This document shows, piece after piece, positions 1 through 9,100 of a stretch of 64,000 bases of DNA (its first letter is position 1; the number at the start of each line of letters is the position of its first letter). The notes beneath the pieces were generated by a model, which saw nothing but the letters and a program-made list of their open reading frames with translations, ran no database searches and was not told the origin of the DNA. The position numbers were made by a program, and so were the translations under genes. This DNA comes from Xenorhabdus stockiae (GTDB lineage Bacteria > Pseudomonadota > Gammaproteobacteria > Enterobacterales > Enterobacteriaceae). The DNA lies in contig NZ_NJAJ01000023.1 in assembly GCF_002632825.1 (NCBI RefSeq), positions 1 through 64,000 on the forward strand, read 5' to 3'.

Positions 1-895
1 CCCTCTTTTCGGGCTTGAGTGAACGGTATTAACGGATCACGCTCTTTTGCCCGGTGTTCGTCCAGATTAATGACGACTGATTTTGGTACTGACATATTCG
101 CTTCCACCTGATACAACCCTTTACTGAATGCCTGCTTTGCTGACTCAATACCGTGCTGCTGGCGATAATCGTCCCAGTCAGCCTTGCTTGTTTAGCCACC
201 GTCGGTAAATTGCCTTCATCAATCGCCGCCAGTACCACACCATCATGTAACTGACTGACCGTTAAAGCGGTTGCATAGCCCTCCGTAATGATGATCGTGT
301 CTGGTGTTCCGATTACAGGTGATAAGGGGATAAAACTCCCCTTTTTCTGCGTACCAGAGACAAGACGTTTTTCACCCTTCGGCTTGATGATTTGAGCACC
401 GGTGATCGTGTTGTCCAGTATCTGAGTGACCAGTAACAACGAACCGTCGTTCAGTAGCTTCTGATCGGGGCATGGCAGCCCCTTTTTGGCCAGATAATCA
501 GATTGTCCGGTAGTAGCCTGAGCCACCAGCTTGTTCACTTTTTCAGCTATCGGAGGAGCCTCTGATTTTGGCGCCTCCTTTCTGGCAGGTTGGGGTTCAG
601 GCAATGGCAGTAATAAAGCCTCAGAAACCACCTTAGCCGCTTCGATTACCGTGATACCTTTAGCTTTCGAGAGTAAATCAAAACCGTCTCCGTGGTTCGG
701 GTGTTCACACTGGCGACAATGCCAATTACCGTCCCCGTGGTCGTCTATAAAGTGAAAGCGATCATTCCCGCCACAGATAGGGCAAGCACCATGCTTACCC
801 TTTGCAGGAACGTCCACACCACAGGCAGACAGCAAACCTTGCCACTGATTTTGCGCTACCGCTTTCACCGAACGAATATCAATATGACTTACCAT
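1..895 (-). pseudogene. P4 alpha-type primase fragment, internally deleted and frameshifted
   Basis: The N-terminal part matches the phage P4 alpha replication protein family. A CPICGG...CRQC zinc-binding region lies at residues ~38-63 and a TOPRIM-like stretch ending ITEGYATALT at ~205. The frame is intact to about residue 235, then changes to an unrelated tail ending near base 29. Another minus frame takes over at about base 185 with family-like sequence (DWDDYRQQHGIE, then LDEHRAKERDPLIPF) and runs off the window start. The AADND-type part of the TOPRIM domain expected between the two is absent, so roughly 50 codons plus the frame were lost. The start ATG at 895 overlaps the end of the upstream small gene, typical of coupled P4-like genes. 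The helicase part lies outside the window. The family call is firm; the exact deletion size is inferred from memory of the family. Confidence 0.85.
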
Positions 896-1149
896 TTCGG
901 GAATCCCTCGCGGTGATGGAGTTCAAACTGAGCATTTTGTTCTGTGTCGTTCAGCGCTTCGGCGATCCTCGGCAAATACATCAATGCCTCACCGATACGG
1001 CGTAAATCTTCCCTTGCCTGACGATTGTCATAGCTTTCATTATCAACTGACCAGAACGCCATCTCCCCCATTGCCGACATTGCCGCCATCACGCTGCTCA
1101 ATGCCCCTTCGGAGTTTTTACGCAGATCTTTGAGTTCTTCGGTGCTCAT
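889..1149 (-). CDS. small P4-like element protein, 86 aa, unknown function
   Basis: This 86-residue acidic, mostly helical protein begins MSTEELKDLRKN and ends EGFPKW. The ATG at 1149 is chosen because it overlaps the stop of the upstream Icd-like gene as ATGA, which suggests translational coupling; a TTG at 1173 in the same frame has no clear ribosome site. Its own stop overlaps the primase ATG by seven bases. Small genes of this kind lie just upstream of the alpha primase in many P4-like elements of enteric bacteria, but I recognise no domain and assign no function. It is probably co-transcribed with the Icd-like gene and the primase remnant. Confidence 0.6.
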   Translation of the reverse strand: MSTEELKDLRKNSEGALSSVMAAMSAMGEMAFWSVDNESYDNRQAREDLRRIGEALMYLPRIAEALNDTEQNAQFELHHREGFPKW

Positions 1150-1337
1150 GGCGTCGAAATTAGTACGTACCAAATGGTTATCAGAGAGGGAATACCTGCC
1201 AATAGACGGGCTTCACCTTCACTGTCTGCCAGTACCGTGATAAGGCACACCGGATGAATATCCACCAGTCGCTGAGTGCCTGATGCAATTAGGAATGTAA
1301 ATTTAAGGCGAGTTTGGTTATGCTGTGGTGTATCCAT
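1146..1337 (-). CDS. Icd-like small protein of a P4-like element (63 aa)
   Basis: This 63-residue protein starts MDTPQHNQTRLKF and contains HPVCLITVLADSEGEARLLAG. That resembles the C-terminal signature of the host cell division inhibitor Icd-like proteins of P4-like elements. The start at 1337 is fixed by a strong GGAGA ribosome site nine bases upstream; the frame stays open far upstream (to 2057), but that part does not look coding. It heads a chain of overlapping genes (this gene, the 86-aa protein, then the primase). The proposed division-inhibitor role comes from the family name and is not shown here. Confidence 0.6.
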   Translation of the reverse strand: MDTPQHNQTRLKFTFLIASGTQRLVDIHPVCLITVLADSEGEARLLAGIPSLITIWYVLISTP

Positions 1338-1427
1338 AGCGTAAGTCTCCTTTACGTTTTTGGTTAGAGGCCCAGTTAGTGTTCGCGCACTACTGGGCTT
1401 CGCTGTTTGTATACCTTGAGCTCTCAA

Positions 1428-1507
1428 GGTGTGTTTCGAATTATACTTATAAGAAACACACGTTAAGGCTTTTTGTATTTCTTTTTTTGTGTATAATGAA
1501 ACACACC
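1428..1507. promoter_or_regulatory. operator-like array and promoter of the RHH gene
   Basis: The word GAAACACAC occurs at 1453-1461 and again (with one more C) at 1498-1507, and its exact inverse GGTGTGTTTC at 1428-1437. The first two copies form an inverted repeat with a 15-base spacer. A perfect -10 hexamer TATAAT at 1492-1497 directly abuts the third copy, which would therefore cover the start site of the rightward RHH gene at 1528. The inverted pair lies in the gap before the leftward Icd-like operon. Autoregulation by the neighbouring ribbon-helix-helix protein is an inference. Confidence 0.6.
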
Positions 1508-1527
1508 AACCGTAAGGAGTTTCATTA

Positions 1528-1839
1528 ATGCCAACACCAAACAAAAATGCAAAGTCACAATTAACTACTGTTCGTGTACCGCATGATGTAATGGAGGGAA
1601 TGGAAGCAGCAAAACAAGATAATGAAAGCAATGCTGGGTTCATTATTACTGCGATGCGTGGAGAAATAGCTCGCCGCCAAAGTGAGGGCAACTGTAAAGA
1701 CCCACTACTCTCATCCCTTGATGCGCTTGCTCGTATCGAAGAAATCGGTACAAAAGCCAATGAAGAGATAAGATTACTCATTAGTGTTGCGCAGGAAGAA
1801 CTCCAGCAGCGCAAAGCCAAAGCATCATCTGAGCAATAA
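1528..1839 (+). CDS. ribbon-helix-helix (YlcI/YnfO-like) small regulator
   Basis: This 103-residue protein has an N-terminal TTVRVPHDVMEGMEAAKQ segment (residues ~12-29), which fits the beta strand and first helix of a ribbon-helix-helix DNA-binding fold such as YlcI/YnfO. A helical, charged C-terminal half follows. A TAAGGAG ribosome site precedes the ATG. It is the only rightward gene in the P4-like region and is transcribed divergently from the Icd-like operon. The repeated GAAACACAC words at its promoter suggest it represses itself and perhaps the opposing operon. The fold call is from motif recognition; the function is inferred. Confidence 0.65.
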   Translation: MPTPNKNAKSQLTTVRVPHDVMEGMEAAKQDNESNAGFIITAMRGEIARRQSEGNCKDPLLSSLDALARIEEIGTKANEEIRLLISVAQEELQQRKAKASSEQ

Positions 1840-2053
1840 CCAACTAATTGATTTATCTCATGATGGAAAGAGCCATCATCCCAAAGGGTAGTATTCGCCG
1901 TGCTATCCTTTTCTTTTTGTGCTCCACTATCGGAGTTACCGATATTCACTCGGTTCAAAAACAATGATTGATTTCTAACTACATCTCTTAAAGATATGTG
2001 GTTCTGAGATTGAGGACTCCTTAACCTCAAGGAGTCACCAGACATGATGACCA

Positions 2054-2986
2054 TCACACTACCTCTCGCAGCTCTATTCCTTTTGCCGTGTACCCCTGAA
2101 CCCGAACACCCTCAACACGGTGGCGTTTCTTTGTCAGAAAGCGAATGTGATCGGCATAGACGTAGAGCCACTGACCGTCTACAGCAATGCGTTCGAAGGT
2201 TTTGATTGGTCGTTTTGCATACTGGACAAATGGAGTTAACTTATTGTTTTTAAGCTTTTCTTTTGTGCGCACCTCTTTGATGCTTCTTTCATTGTGTCGA
2301 TAAATCCAGACATCATTTATTTTTCCTGTAATCTGACGGGTACGAACTTTGACATAACCCAAACGGCGCATAAGTTTGCTGAATTCGGCATCATTGCGGA
2401 TTAATCTGCTCAGATACTCCAGCGGTTCACGCTTCCAGCCTTTCGCCTGATAGCACTTTGCCAGTTCATGATGATGTTGCTTATTGAGAATGGTGTATTT
2501 ATCTGGCTGGTTCGGATTGCGGTATAAAACCCAGTTATCCACGGCTTTTTTCCGCTGTGCCTGGTCAATCAGTAACGCGAACGTCGCTAAAGCTGTGCCA
2601 TTTTTACGCGTGTGATATTCAGAACTGATTGAAGTGATGATGTTCAGGGCGTAGCTATCAATGTCTTTTAGCTGGACAAATCCATAATAGTTACCACTAT
2701 TCAAATGATTAATTGTGCGTACCTCTGAATGATATTCAAAGGATTGCTTATCCTTGCCTGTCAGCCCGGTATCACTCTTTGCATCGTGAACTGATACACC
2801 TGAATTAAGCCAAACCAACCCCTGACCGTTATGACGCAGCCCTAGATCAGTCAGTGTGCAAATACCCTTGTTAATCGATGACCAGTCACCGGAAATAACT
2901 GCTTTGCGGATATTTAAAATATCATTCTGGCTGTTTTCAGTGTGAGCGAGTTCCTGACCATTTAAGGCCATATTTTTAGATGTCAT
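2054..2986 (-). CDS. hypothetical protein of P4-like element (310 aa)
   Basis: This 310-residue basic protein has no signal peptide or membrane segment. The second half is rich in Lys and Arg (RLIRNDAEFSKLMRRLGYVK, then TKKRHRVEGVRVQGY), which suggests nucleic-acid contact. The start at 2986 has an AGGG ribosome site about seven bases upstream; MNALNGQEL-like downstream starts are less well placed. It lies between the AlpA-type regulator and the RHH gene and is probably expressed from the same leftward promoter as alpA. I do not recognise the family; a replication or regulatory role is possible but unsupported. Confidence 0.55.
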   Translation of the reverse strand: MTSKNMALNGQELAHTENSQNDILNIRKAVISGDWSSINKGICTLTDLGLRHNGQGLVWLNSGVSVHDAKSDTGLTGKDKQSFEYHSEVRTINHLNSGNYYGFVQLKDIDSYALNIITSISSEYHTRKNGTALATFALLIDQAQRKKAVDNWVLYRNPNQPDKYTILNKQHHHELAKCYQAKGWKREPLEYLSRLIRNDAEFSKLMRRLGYVKVRTRQITGKINDVWIYRHNERSIKEVRTKEKLKNNKLTPFVQYAKRPIKTFERIAVDGQWLYVYADHIRFLTKKRHRVEGVRVQGYTAKGIELREVV

Positions 2987-3072
2987 CGTTTTACCCTGTC
3001 TTAATTAATTTGATTTTCGGCTATAGGGGTTATTTGTATTGTCTATTGTGGGTTGGAATATAGAGCATTTCA

Positions 3073-3288
3073 TCACATCACCTCGCCACGAGATTCAGCA
3101 ATACGTTGTGATATCCAGTCATCTATTTCTGATTCAATAAAAGCGACTGAGCGAGTGCCAATCTTGACTTGCTTAGGAAATTTATTATCTGCAATGAGTC
3201 TGTAGATCCACGCTTTACCGTAGCCCGTTCTGCGCTGAACTTCGGGTAGACGGATAAGGTTTTCTTTAGGTATTGTGATTGCTGGCAT
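3073..3288 (-). CDS. AlpA-family excisionase/transcriptional regulator
   Basis: This 71-residue protein has the AlpA/MerR-like winged helix layout. LIRLPEVQRRTGYGKAWIYR (residues ~12-31) forms the helix-turn-helix, FPKQVKIGTRSVAF the wing, and ESEIDDWI the typical C-terminal helix. In P4-like and CP4-57-like elements such proteins activate or excise the element together with the tyrosine integrase. The start has a clear AGGAGG site five bases upstream. The upstream gap carries a strong inverted repeat at 3378-3413 that could be its operator. With the integrase gene broken, any excision role is probably idle. Confidence 0.85.
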   Translation of the reverse strand: MPAITIPKENLIRLPEVQRRTGYGKAWIYRLIADNKFPKQVKIGTRSVAFIESEIDDWISQRIAESRGEVM

Positions 3289-3377
3289 GTAGCCCTCCTG
3301 TTATCTAGCCCTTAAGATATTATGGTGGACGTTGTTTGATTTCAGGACATGCTATGCTAATTTGCTTGAACAAGGAA

Positions 3378-3413
3378 TGACACATTAATTTGAATATATT
3401 CATTAATATGTCA
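3378..3413. promoter_or_regulatory. imperfect inverted repeat upstream of alpA
   Basis: A perfect 12-bp palindrome TGAATATATTCA is flanked by TGACA and TTAAT arms that also pair, with a two-base asymmetry. It lies about 90 bases upstream of the AlpA start. The 3289-3763 gap otherwise holds only AT-rich sequence and, on the minus strand at 3487-3763, the decayed 3' part of the next gene. An operator role is inferred from symmetry and position only. Confidence 0.4.
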
Positions 3414-3486
3414 TGTTAATAACTCGTCCCATAAGAAAGTATAGAGCCATGACAAAAGTAGGTTATTTTCTTCCTGTTTTTGTCCT

Positions 3487-3763
3487 TTATAAGTTTTCCA
3501 GCTCATACTTAAATTTATGTATCAATAAGTTTCTTCTACTAGAAAGCGGGTTTACATATTGCCCTCCTCTCTTATAGGTGCGTGTAAAGTAACGCTGTGA
3601 TATCTCTAACTCTTTTATTTTATTTTTATTCACATTTATAATTTCGTTGTAATAAATTAAAGAGTTATCCTCTTTCTCCTTACTCTCCTTTGTCTTTTTT
3701 ACAATTCTAGATATTGTTCTTGGTCAATATAATTATTTAAAATGGGTGATGCTGACATTAGTG
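3487..3763 (-). pseudogene. decayed 3' extension of the 3764-4489 gene
   Basis: Past the TAA at 3764 the minus strand keeps a protein-like reading in two other frames. The first follows an A7 run at about 3785 and gives NNIARVLTLMSASPILNNYI up to a TAA near 3700. The second gives VKKTKESKEKEDNSLIYYNE and ends YVNPLSSRRNLLIHKFKY before a TAA at 3487-3489. No usable start codon begins either part. The simplest view is one ancestral gene of about 330 codons with two single-base losses. The alternative is chance open frames in AT-rich DNA. Confidence 0.4.
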
Positions 3764-4489
3764 TTAATACCCTTGCAATGTTATTTTTTTATAGAGCAAT
3801 AGAGATTTTGCAATTTCAGAAAGAAGGATTCTTTCTCTTTTTGTTTCATCATCTCTTTTGGTTATTAATTCATTTTTAAGTGTGTTTATTTTGGATTCTA
3901 TGACAATAGGATTTAAGTTACTGCTTCCATTGATAATGTTATGATAATCCTCATCAGTATCTGAGGATAAAATCCAATGTGTATTTAGTTTTAATACTTC
4001 TTCAAGTTTTTCTTTATATTCTTCTAAAAAAGCTATTTTCCTTCCAAGATAACCAGTTAAATCAAATCCTGCCAAGGATGCAGCGAAACGCAGCACTATT
4101 AAACATAATAATCTTATATCATTAATTTGCTTAAATTCGTAGCTATCAAAATATCTCTTTTTAGATAGTTCATTGGATAAAAAAGAAAGACTATACTCGT
4201 AAAAATTTACATTGGAGTTATATTCTACGCCAAGCAATTCAAGTGCTCTATTAATAGATATTGTGGATATGAAATCATTAATAATCTTATTTGATTCATT
4301 AATTTTCATATCAAATGCAAACTTTTCTAAAATCTTCTCACATTTTTTTGCTGATTCCATTTTATCATCAATGGAATCGCTGCTTACTGTGCGAGAAGCT
4401 AACATGCACAATCTTATATCCCGGTAAAACCGAAGAATTTCCCTTGTATGATAATAAATTAAATCAAAATCAACCGATTTAATATCCAC
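3764..4489 (-). CDS. AT-rich cargo gene of unknown function in P4-like element (241 aa)
   Basis: This 241-residue protein starts at a GTG with a GAGGTG ribosome site five bases upstream. It is mostly alpha-helical, with a hydrophobic stretch around residues 128-147 (LLCLIVLRFAASLAGFDLTG) and charged helices on both sides. There is no signal peptide and no motif I can name. It is far more AT-rich than the primase and integrase around it, which fits recent acquisition. The slot between AlpA and integrase is where P4-like satellites carry variable cargo, often anti-phage genes; that context is the only hint at function. The frame ends just after an A7 run, and the likely original C-terminus continues out of frame to 3487. 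Confidence 0.55.
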   Translation of the reverse strand: MDIKSVDFDLIYYHTREILRFYRDIRLCMLASRTVSSDSIDDKMESAKKCEKILEKFAFDMKINESNKIINDFISTISINRALELLGVEYNSNVNFYEYSLSFLSNELSKKRYFDSYEFKQINDIRLLCLIVLRFAASLAGFDLTGYLGRKIAFLEEYKEKLEEVLKLNTHWILSSDTDEDYHNIINGSSNLNPIVIESKINTLKNELITKRDDETKRERILLSEIAKSLLLYKKITLQGY

Positions 4490-4632
4490 ACGTCACCTCA
4501 CGCCCTCTATTAGCAGGAGCTATGCCAGTTCGTAGAGGTGTACGGGTTTTCGGTGATCAGCCTAGGCATAGCTTTATTCTTTAACATCTTGGATAGTCTA
4601 CTAAAGTCGATTTATCCTGTCTATTTATCCAG

Positions 4633-5847
4633 TTACGCACGTTTACCAAATTTGCCATGTATCACATTTTCACCTCGTTCTAATGCTTCCATATAGTCGG
4701 CGTACCATTGAAGCATCTCCCTGCGACCATCCAGATATTGAGCATGGTTATATGTGCCTCGAATGCTGTTCTTATCAACGTGAGCAAGTTGTGTTTCAAT
4801 CCACTCAGACGGGTATCCTTGTTCATGTAAAATTGTGCTCATGGTATGGTGGAAACCATGTCCCGTTGCTCGCCCCATATAACCAATGCGTCTGATTAAT
4901 ACATTTAATGCCATTTCACTCATTGGCTGGGATTGTTTTATCCTACCCGGAAAAACATATGTTCCTTGGCCTGTAATTGGTTTTAGCTGTTCTAAAATAT
5001 CAATCGCCTGAGTTGATAATGGGACAATATGAGGACGACGCATTTTCATTTTTTCAGCAGATATTTCCCATTGAGCTTTATGAAAATCAATCTCTGACCA
5101 TTCAGCCTTGCGTAATTCACCGGGGTGCACGCCTGTTATAATTTGTAATCGCATTCCCATCTTTACAATGAAACTACCTGTATAAGTATTTAATACTTTG
5201 TAGAACTGTGGCAATTCATCAACAAGTAAAAATGGATAATGTTCTTTTTTGTGTGGAACAAAAGCTGAGACTAAATCAGGTGCAGGATTATATTCAGCTC
5301 GCCCTGTGACTATTGCATAGCGCCATACTTCTCCACAGCGTTGACGAACTTTTCTAAGTTTTTCAGTCGCTCCCCGATCATTCAATAGAGATAAAACAGC
5401 CATAAGTTCCATTGGCTTAATTTCAGCAATAGGTCTGTTACCTATGTAGGGGAAAACATCTTTTTCAAATGTTTCCATCATTTCTACTAAATAAGAAGCT
5501 GATCATCGGTCTTTTCGTTTTTCGTACCATTCACGCGTTATATTTTCAAAGGTGTTTTCTATCAAATTAGCCGCTGATATTTTCTCTGATTTTCGTACAT
5601 CGCTGGGATTAATACCGCCAGCAACTAATTTTCGTGCCTCATCGCGTTTTGTTCTGGCTTCAGCGAGAGACACTATCGGATATATACCAAAAGAGATCAT
5701 TTTGGGTTTTCCACCAAACCGATAACGAAAACGCCAACCTTTTGCTCCATTTGGTTCTATAAGTATCGATAATCCATTTCCGTCATTCAATGTATAGGGC
5801 TTTTCTTTCGGCTTAGAGCGCCGTATTTCAATATCAGTCAGTGGCAT
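4633..5847 (-). pseudogene. int: P4-type tyrosine integrase interrupted by one in-frame TGA
   Basis: The two halves (5847-5506 and 5502-4633) are in the same frame and are separated only by a TGA at 5503-5505. With that codon read as Trp (a one-base TGG to TGA change), they form a 404-residue P4-like integrase. It has the N-terminal DUF4102-type domain (MPLTDIEIRRSKPKEKPYTL), a core-binding SAM-like region (FEKDVFPYIGNRPIAEI), and a catalytic domain with TGVHPGELRKAEW, HGFHHTMSTILHE and a late YNHAQY with the Tyr. The family's usual RxxR-type Arg and HxxR box are altered: RTGVRPGEL reads TGVHPGEL and HGFRHT reads HGFHHT, so two catalytic arginines appear replaced. It lies next to the tRNA-Gly 3' end, the classic P4 int position. 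It is almost certainly inactive. Confidence 0.85.
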
Positions 5848-6017
5848 TGTGTATAGCTCCGTAGAAATGAGAATATCCTATACATATTACTATACACAAT
5901 TTCGTATAGATTTAGATTTAGGAAGACGACACTAGACTAAGCGAGAGTCATATCAGTGTGTAACGCTTGATTTTACTGGGGTTAGTAGACTTTTACAGAC
6001 GGTGAGAGATGTTAACT

Positions 6018-6091
6018 TGGAGCGAGTGAAGGGAATCGAACCCTCGTCGTAGGCTTGGGAAGCCTCTGCTCTACCATTGAGCTACACCCGC
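6018..6091 (-). tRNA. glyU: tRNA-Gly (anticodon CCC)
   Basis: The 74-base minus-strand sequence folds as a tRNA. The acceptor stem is GCGGGTG/CACTCGC, followed by a D arm, an anticodon loop containing TTCCCAA (anticodon CCC, reading GGG), a T arm with GGTTCGATTCC and an encoded CCA. It closely resembles enteric glyU. The fourth acceptor pair is a G-T wobble. The 3' end faces the P4-like integrase, so the element used this gene as its attachment site and the 3' part now present may derive from the element. Confidence 0.95.
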
Positions 6092-6202
6092 ATTAGCGAT
6101 ATGACGCAGCCAAATATATACCTCTTACCGAATATCAGCAACTGCTTATCAATTAAAGGCGGTTCAATTTTTCATTCAACTACATCAATTTATCTTATTG
6201 GA

Positions 6203-6242
6203 TAAAAATACGCCCTACTCAGTTATATGTGCAGGGCGTATT
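6203..6242 (-). terminator. intrinsic terminator of lysS
   Basis: On the minus strand a stem AATACGCCCT/AGGGCGTATT is followed directly by a T run. It lies about 25 bases after the lysS stop. Confidence 0.85.
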
Positions 6243-6263
6243 ATAGGTTTTAATCAAAAATGA

Positions 6264-7778
6264 TTATTTATTCGGACGCATAGCCGGGAACAGGATCACG
6301 TCACGGATGGTATGGCTGTCAGTGAACAGCATCACCATACGATCGATACCGATGCCCAGACCTGCTGTTGGTGGCATGCCGTGTTCCAATGCAGTGACGT
6401 AGTCATCATCGTAGAACATCGCTTCGTCGTCACCTTCGTCTTTCTGACGAACCTGCTCAGCAAAACGTTCAGCCTGATCTTCTGCATCGTTCAGCTCGGA
6501 GAAACCGTTACCAATTTCACGTCCGCCAATGAAGAATTCAAAACGATCAGTAATGAATGGATTATCATCATTACGACGTGCCAACGGAGAAACTTCTGCC
6601 GGATATTCAGTAATGAATGTTGGCTGGATTAAGTGGCTTTCTGCGGTCTCTTCAAAAATTTCGCACTGAATACGACCCAATCCCCAGCTTTTATCAACTT
6701 CAATACCAATAGATTCAGCGATAACCACTGCTTTATCCATATCATCCAGATCTGCCATGTTGGTTTCCGGGCGATATTTGCAGATTGCTTCTTTCATGGT
6801 CATTTTGACGAAAGGTTTGCCAAAATCGAACTCTTGTTCGCCGTATTTGACCAAAGTCGTTCCCAGTACATCCTGAGTCAAGGTACGGAACAGTTCTTCA
6901 GTCAGAACGATCAGATCCTGATAATCCGCATAAGCCATGTAGAGTTCCATCATGGTGAACTCTGGGTTATGACGTGGAGAAATACCTTCGTTACGGAAGT
7001 TGCGGTTGATTTCAAACACGCGTTCAAAACCACCAACCACCAGGCGTTTCAGATAAAGCTCTGGTGCAATACGCAGATACATGTCGATATCCAGCGCATT
7101 GTGGTGAGTAGTGAATGGACGTGCACTCGCCCCACCCGGGATAGCCTGCATCATTGGCGTTTCGACTTCCATGAAGTCTTTACTGACCATGAAATTACGC
7201 AGTGCAGCCATAACGCGGGAACGGATCTGGAATGTCTTGCGCGATTCATCATTGGAGATCAGATCCAGATAACGCTGACGATAACGCGTTTCCTGATCCG
7301 CTAGGCCGTGGAATTTATCCGGCAATGGACGCAATGCCTTAGTCAGCAGACGCAACTCACTACAGTGGATAGAAAGCTCACCCGTTTTGGTTTTAAACAA
7401 CTTACCGCGTGCGCCTAAAATGTCACCCAAATCCCATTTTTTGAACTGCTCGTTATAGATGCCTTCCGGCAGATCATCACGAGAAACGTAGATCTGAATA
7501 CGACCGCCCATATCCTGCAAGGTCGCAAAAGAGGCCTTGCCCATGATACGGCGGGTCATCATACGACCAGCAACAGTGACTTCAACATTCAGTGCTTCCA
7601 GCTCTTCCTGCGTCTTATCATCGTATTTTGCATGCAGATCTTCAGAAATATTTTCACGACGAAAATCATTCGGGAATGCGATACCGTTACTACGCAGTGT
7701 AACCAGTTTCTCACGGCGTGTTTTCAGTTCGTTATTTAAGTCAGGAGCCTGCTCAGCCCCCTGCTGTTGTTGCGACAT
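6264..7778 (-). CDS. lysS: lysyl-tRNA synthetase, class II
   Basis: This 504-residue class II enzyme charges tRNA-Lys in the cytoplasm. An N-terminal OB-fold anticodon domain (about residues 60-160, [20 protein letters not shown]) is followed by the catalytic core. Motif 2 is [20 protein letters not shown], and motif 3 is the C-terminal [14 protein letters not shown]. The length matches E. coli LysS (505 aa). It follows prfB by nine bases, the conserved prfB-lysS arrangement, so the two are co-transcribed and share the terminator downstream. Nothing unusual was seen. Confidence 0.98.
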   Translation of the reverse strand: MSQQQQGAEQAPDLNNELKTRREKLVTLRSNGIAFPNDFRRENISEDLHAKYDDKTQEELEALNVEVTVAGRMMTRRIMGKASFATLQDMGGRIQIYVSRDDLPEGIYNEQFKKWDLGDILGARGKLFKTKTGELSIHCSELRLLTKALRPLPDKFHGLADQETRYRQRYLDLISNDESRKTFQIRSRVMAALRNFMVSKDFMEVETPMMQAIPGGASARPFTTHHNALDIDMYLRIAPELYLKRLVVGGFERVFEINRNFRNEGISPRHNPEFTMMELYMAYADYQDLIVLTEELFRTLTQDVLGTTLVKYGEQEFDFGKPFVKMTMKEAICKYRPETNMADLDDMDKAVVIAESIGIEVDKSWGLGRIQCEIFEETAESHLIQPTFITEYPAEVSPLARRNDDNPFITDRFEFFIGGREIGNGFSELNDAEDQAERFAEQVRQKDEGDDEAMFYDDDYVTALEHGMPPTAGLGIGIDRMVMLFTDSHTIRDVILFPAMRPNK

Positions 7779-7787
7779 TTTAGTTCC

Positions 7788-8886
7788 TCATAGGCCAGCT
7801 TTTAAGCTTGCTTCAATGAATTTGTCCAAATCACCATCCAGCACCGATTGCGTATTACGGGTTTCAACACCTGTACGCAGGTCTTTAATGCGGGAATCAT
7901 CTAAAACGTAAGAGCGGATTTGGCTACCCCAGCCGATATCCGATTTGTTCTCTTCCATTACCTGTTTATCAGCATTTTTCTTTTGCATTTCCAGCTCATA
8001 CAGTTTGGCTTTCAACTGTTTCATCGCCTGATCTTTGTTTTTATGCTGAGAACGATCATTCTGACACTGAGTGACAATGCCTGTCGGTTCGTGGGTAATG
8101 CGCACCGCAGATTCGGTTTTGTTGACATGCTGACCACCAGCACCAGAAGCACGATATACATCAATACGCAAATCAGCAGGATTAATTTCAATATCAATGT
8201 CATCATCAACTTCAGGGTAAATAAAGGCAGAGCTGAATGATGTATGGCGACGACCGCCGGAATCAAACGGGCTTTTACGTACCAAGCGATGTACACCTGT
8301 TTCAGTACGCAGCCAGCCGTAAGCATACTCACCGATGATTTTGATGGTAGCGGATTTCAAACCGGCTACATCACCATCAGATTCTTCGATAATTTCAGTC
8401 TTGAAACCCTTGGAATCGGCCCAGCGCAGATACATACGCATCAGCATGCTAGCCCAGTCCTGTGCTTCTGTACCACCAGAGCCAGCCTGTAGATCCAGAT
8501 AACAGTTCGCGTTGTCATACTCGCCTGAGAACATACGGCGGAATTCAAGCTGACCCAGTTTTTCTTCCAGTTGTTCCAATTCAGCTATTGCTTCATTGAA
8601 AGTCTCTTCATCATCAGCTTCAACGGCCAGCTCCAGCAAGCCGCTCACATCTTCCAGTCCCTGTTCAAGCTGATCAATCGTTTCAACGATGCCTTCCAAT
8701 GATGAACGTTCTTTGCCTAACGCCTGTGCCCGCTCCGGCTCATTCCAGACATCAGGCTGCTCTAATTCAGCATTAACTTCTTCTAAACGTTCTTTCTTGG
8801 CATCATAGTCAAAGATACCCCCTCAGAACTGCTGTCCGCTCAGACAGGTTCTGAATCTGGTTTTTTACCGGATTAATTTCAAACAT
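7788..8886 (-). CDS. prfB: peptide chain release factor 2, with programmed +1 frameshift
   Basis: RF2 terminates translation at UGA and UAA. The gene begins with ATG at 8886; the first 25 codons end in CTT and are followed by an in-frame TGA at 8809-8811. A +1 shift skips the T and continues GAC TAT GAT in the long frame to 7788. The total is 365 residues, the same as E. coli RF2. The main frame contains the GGQ peptidyl-hydrolysis motif ([17 protein letters not shown]) and an SPF stop-codon recognition motif ([15 protein letters not shown]). A conceptual translation started inside the long frame would lose about 60 residues. It lies upstream of lysS as in other enterics. Confidence 0.97.
8809..8823 (-). 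promoter_or_regulatory. RF2 programmed +1 frameshift site
   Basis: On the minus strand the site reads AGGGGGTATCTTTGA: an internal Shine-Dalgarno-like AGGGGG, the slippery CTT codon and the UGA stop, with the next base C. This is the canonical autoregulatory RF2 signal: when RF2 is scarce, slow UGA reading favours the shift. Confidence 0.97.
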
Positions 8887-9100
8887 ATTTCGTGTCTTAT
8901 ACGTTGTGGTTTATAAAAACGATGGTTTTTATAGAAAGATGACCATAGAGATTGTCGAACCGTGCATTGTAACGGATCTGACACAGGGTTTATAGCATTT
9001 CAATTGATTTGCCACATAATCAAACCTGATTATGTGGCAATGGATTCAGGTTTTGTCTTATCATTTCGGCGATGTAATCCGAGCAATCACTCTGGCTTAT

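Noticed and set aside
1146..2057. A 303-codon minus-strand frame
   Set aside because: Only the last 63 codons (from 1337) have a ribosome site and family-like sequence. The rest overlaps the RHH gene on the other strand and its operators.
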